From: Pseudomonadota bacterium
GTDB lineage: Bacteria > Pseudomonadota > Gammaproteobacteria > Pseudomonadales > Pseudomonadaceae
Length of the DNA: 25,042 bases
Assembly (NCBI GenBank): GCA_023431055.1
Contig: JAEYXX010000178.1
Coordinates: forward strand, 1-25,042
Direction: 5' to 3'
Shown here: positions 23,874 through 25,042 of the stretch, in pieces
Position numbering within the stretch: position 1 is the first letter of the stretch
How the letters are laid out: every line of letters begins with the position of its first letter
Made by a program: the position numbers and the translations under genes
Notes under the pieces: model-generated
What the model saw: only the letters and a program-made list of their open reading frames with translations
What the model was told of the DNA's origin: nothing
Databases searched by the model: none

Positions 23874-25042
23874 GCGATTACGCCGAGCTCCATTGCCTGT
23901 CGAATTTCAGCTTCCAGCGCGGTGCATCCAGCGCCCAGGAGCTGTTCGAGCGCGCGGCTCGGCTGGGTTACCACGCGCTGGCAATCACCGATGAATGCAC
24001 CCTGGCCGGCATCGTGCGCGCCTGGGAGGCCTCGCAAAAAACCGGGGTAAAGCTGATCGTGGGCAGCGAAGTGCAGGTCGAGAAAGGCCCGAAGCTGGTG
24101 CTGCTGGCCGAGAACCTGGTGGGCTATCAGGCGCTATGCGGTCTGATCACCCGGGCGCGACGCAGGGCGGTAAAGGGCACCTACCGATTGCTGCACGAGG
24201 ATTTCGTGGCGCCGCTCGATGGCCTGCTGGCCATCTGGCTCACTGCAGGCGAGGCCACTGCCCTGCCCTGGCTGCGCTCGATATTCCCCGAGCGCCTGTG
24301 GCTGGGTGTCGAGTTGCATCGCGGCGCGGACGATAGCGCGCGTCTGCAGCGCCTGCTCGAACTGGCCACCGTCCATGACTTGCCGGCGGTGGCCTGTGGC
24401 GACGTACACATGCACGCCCGTGGCCGCCGCGCCCTGCAGGATTGCATGACCGCCATCCGTCATCATCTGCCTGTGGCTGAGGCCGGCGCTTATCTGTTTG
24501 CCAATGGCGAACGGCATCTGCGCCGAGTTGAGGAGCTGGCCGAGCTGTATCCGCCCGAGTTGCTCGCACAGAGCCTGCGCATCGCCGAGCGCTGCCACTT
24601 CGATCTCGAGCAACTGGAGTATCACTACCCGCACGAGCTGGTGCCAGAAGGTCATGACGCCACGTCCTGGCTACGCTTTCTGGTGGAGCGCGGCGCTGCT
24701 GAGCGTTGGCCCGAGGGAGTGCCGGACAGGGCCCGCGCGCAGCTCGAACACGAGCTGGCACTGATCGCCGAACTGGAATACGAAAGCTACTTTCTGACCG
24801 TGCACGACATCGTCCGCTTCGCCCGCGAGCAACATATTCTTTGCCAGGGTCGGGGATCGGCAGCCAACTCGAGCGTCTGTTTCGCCCTGGGCATCACCGA
24901 GCTGGACCCGACGCACAGCCGGCTGCTGTTCGAGCGCTTTCTCTCCCGCGAGCGTAACGAGCCGCCGGATATCGACGTCGACTTCGAGCATGAGCGCCGT
25001 GAAGAAGTCATCCAGTACGTGTTTCGCCGTTACGGGCGAACG
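23870..25042 (+). CDS. dnaE2: Error-prone DNA polymerase III alpha-like DnaE2 (5' part, cut by window end)
   Basis: 391 codons are visible and the frame stays open to the last base; the full protein is usually just over 1,000 aa. It is a C-family polymerase that does the actual lesion bypass in the ImuA-ImuB-DnaE2 complex. The N-terminal PHP domain starts [20 protein letters not shown], a degenerate form of the canonical HLHTHSEYS. The start of the polymerase domain has [14 protein letters not shown] (323-336) and the catalytic pair in [14 protein letters not shown] (D369, D371 with D367 adjacent). The ATG at 23870 overlaps the imuB stop by ATGA, so translation is coupled. Control is by the LexA box at 21803-21822. 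Confidence 0.95.
   Translation, partial: MSDYAELHCLSNFSFQRGASSAQELFERAARLGYHALAITDECTLAGIVRAWEASQKTGVKLIVGSEVQVEKGPKLVLLAENLVGYQALCGLITRARRRAVKGTYRLLHEDFVAPLDGLLAIWLTAGEATALPWLRSIFPERLWLGVELHRGADDSARLQRLLELATVHDLPAVACGDVHMHARGRRALQDCMTAIRHHLPVAEAGAYLFANGERHLRRVEELAELYPPELLAQSLRIAERCHFDLEQLEYHYPHELVPEGHDATSWLRFLVERGAAERWPEGVPDRARAQLEHELALIAELEYESYFLTVHDIVRFAREQHILCQGRGSAANSSVCFALGITELDPTHSRLLFERFLSRERNEPPDIDVDFEHERREEVIQYVFRRYGRT

Overview
The window looks like chromosome from a Pseudomonas-type gammaproteobacterium. GC is high, a tRNA-Gly(GCC)/tRNA-Cys(GCA)/tRNA-Leu(UAA) cluster opens the window, and imuA-imuB-dnaE2 sits under a near-perfect LexA box. Other typical genes are gorA, galU, ugd, an Rnk-type regulator and the 'ligase-associated' repair cluster. 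A placement near the P. mendocina/oleovorans group is a guess from memory of protein similarity, not a search result.

Layout. 1-541: three tRNA genes in two transcription units, each with a promoter and a terminator. 563-1665 (-): a RES/Xre-MbcA-type toxin-antitoxin pair. 1757-4298: a DUF72 gene (-), a 74-aa PLDc_N membrane protein (+), and a wrecked NHEJ locus in which the first ~123 codons of Ku run directly, out of frame, into the C-terminal polymerase domain of LigD. 4307-7099 (-): a TPP-dependent pyruvate oxidase-like gene broken by an 8-bp tandem duplication, followed by a membrane-anchored SDR. 7253-7900 (-): an unknown exported protein. 8075-10318: ugd and galU, which make UDP-glucose and UDP-glucuronate, closed by a textbook terminator. 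10368-13944: VOC protein (-), gorA, a TRIC/UPF0126 channel-like protein, and an unknown membrane protein paired with a DUF421 protein. 14063-15315: a KGG stress protein and a GNAT-Rnk fusion. 15531-16550 (-): a GlxA/AraC-type regulator. 16876-20905: the ligase-associated repair operon (MBL exonuclease, ATP-dependent ligase, Lhr-like helicase, PdeM), in which the first two genes are fused out of frame by a deletion. 20909-21651 (-): DUF1810 and a small membrane protein. 21778-25042: the SOS-controlled imuA-imuB-dnaE2 mutasome, with dnaE2 running off the end.

The main observation is that two separate junctions (near 3500 and 17210) each join the 5' part of a DNA-repair gene to the 3' part of a neighbouring ATP-dependent DNA ligase gene. 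Both shift the frame, and both remove the ligase adenylation core. A third lesion, the 8-bp duplication, lies between them. This strain may have lost NHEJ and the ligase-associated pathway while keeping the helicase, PdeM and the mutagenic translesion polymerases. Alternatively, the assembly may contain collapsed regions. The remnants show no further stop codons, so the events are recent or artefactual. I saw no CRISPR array, insertion sequence, prophage or rRNA.
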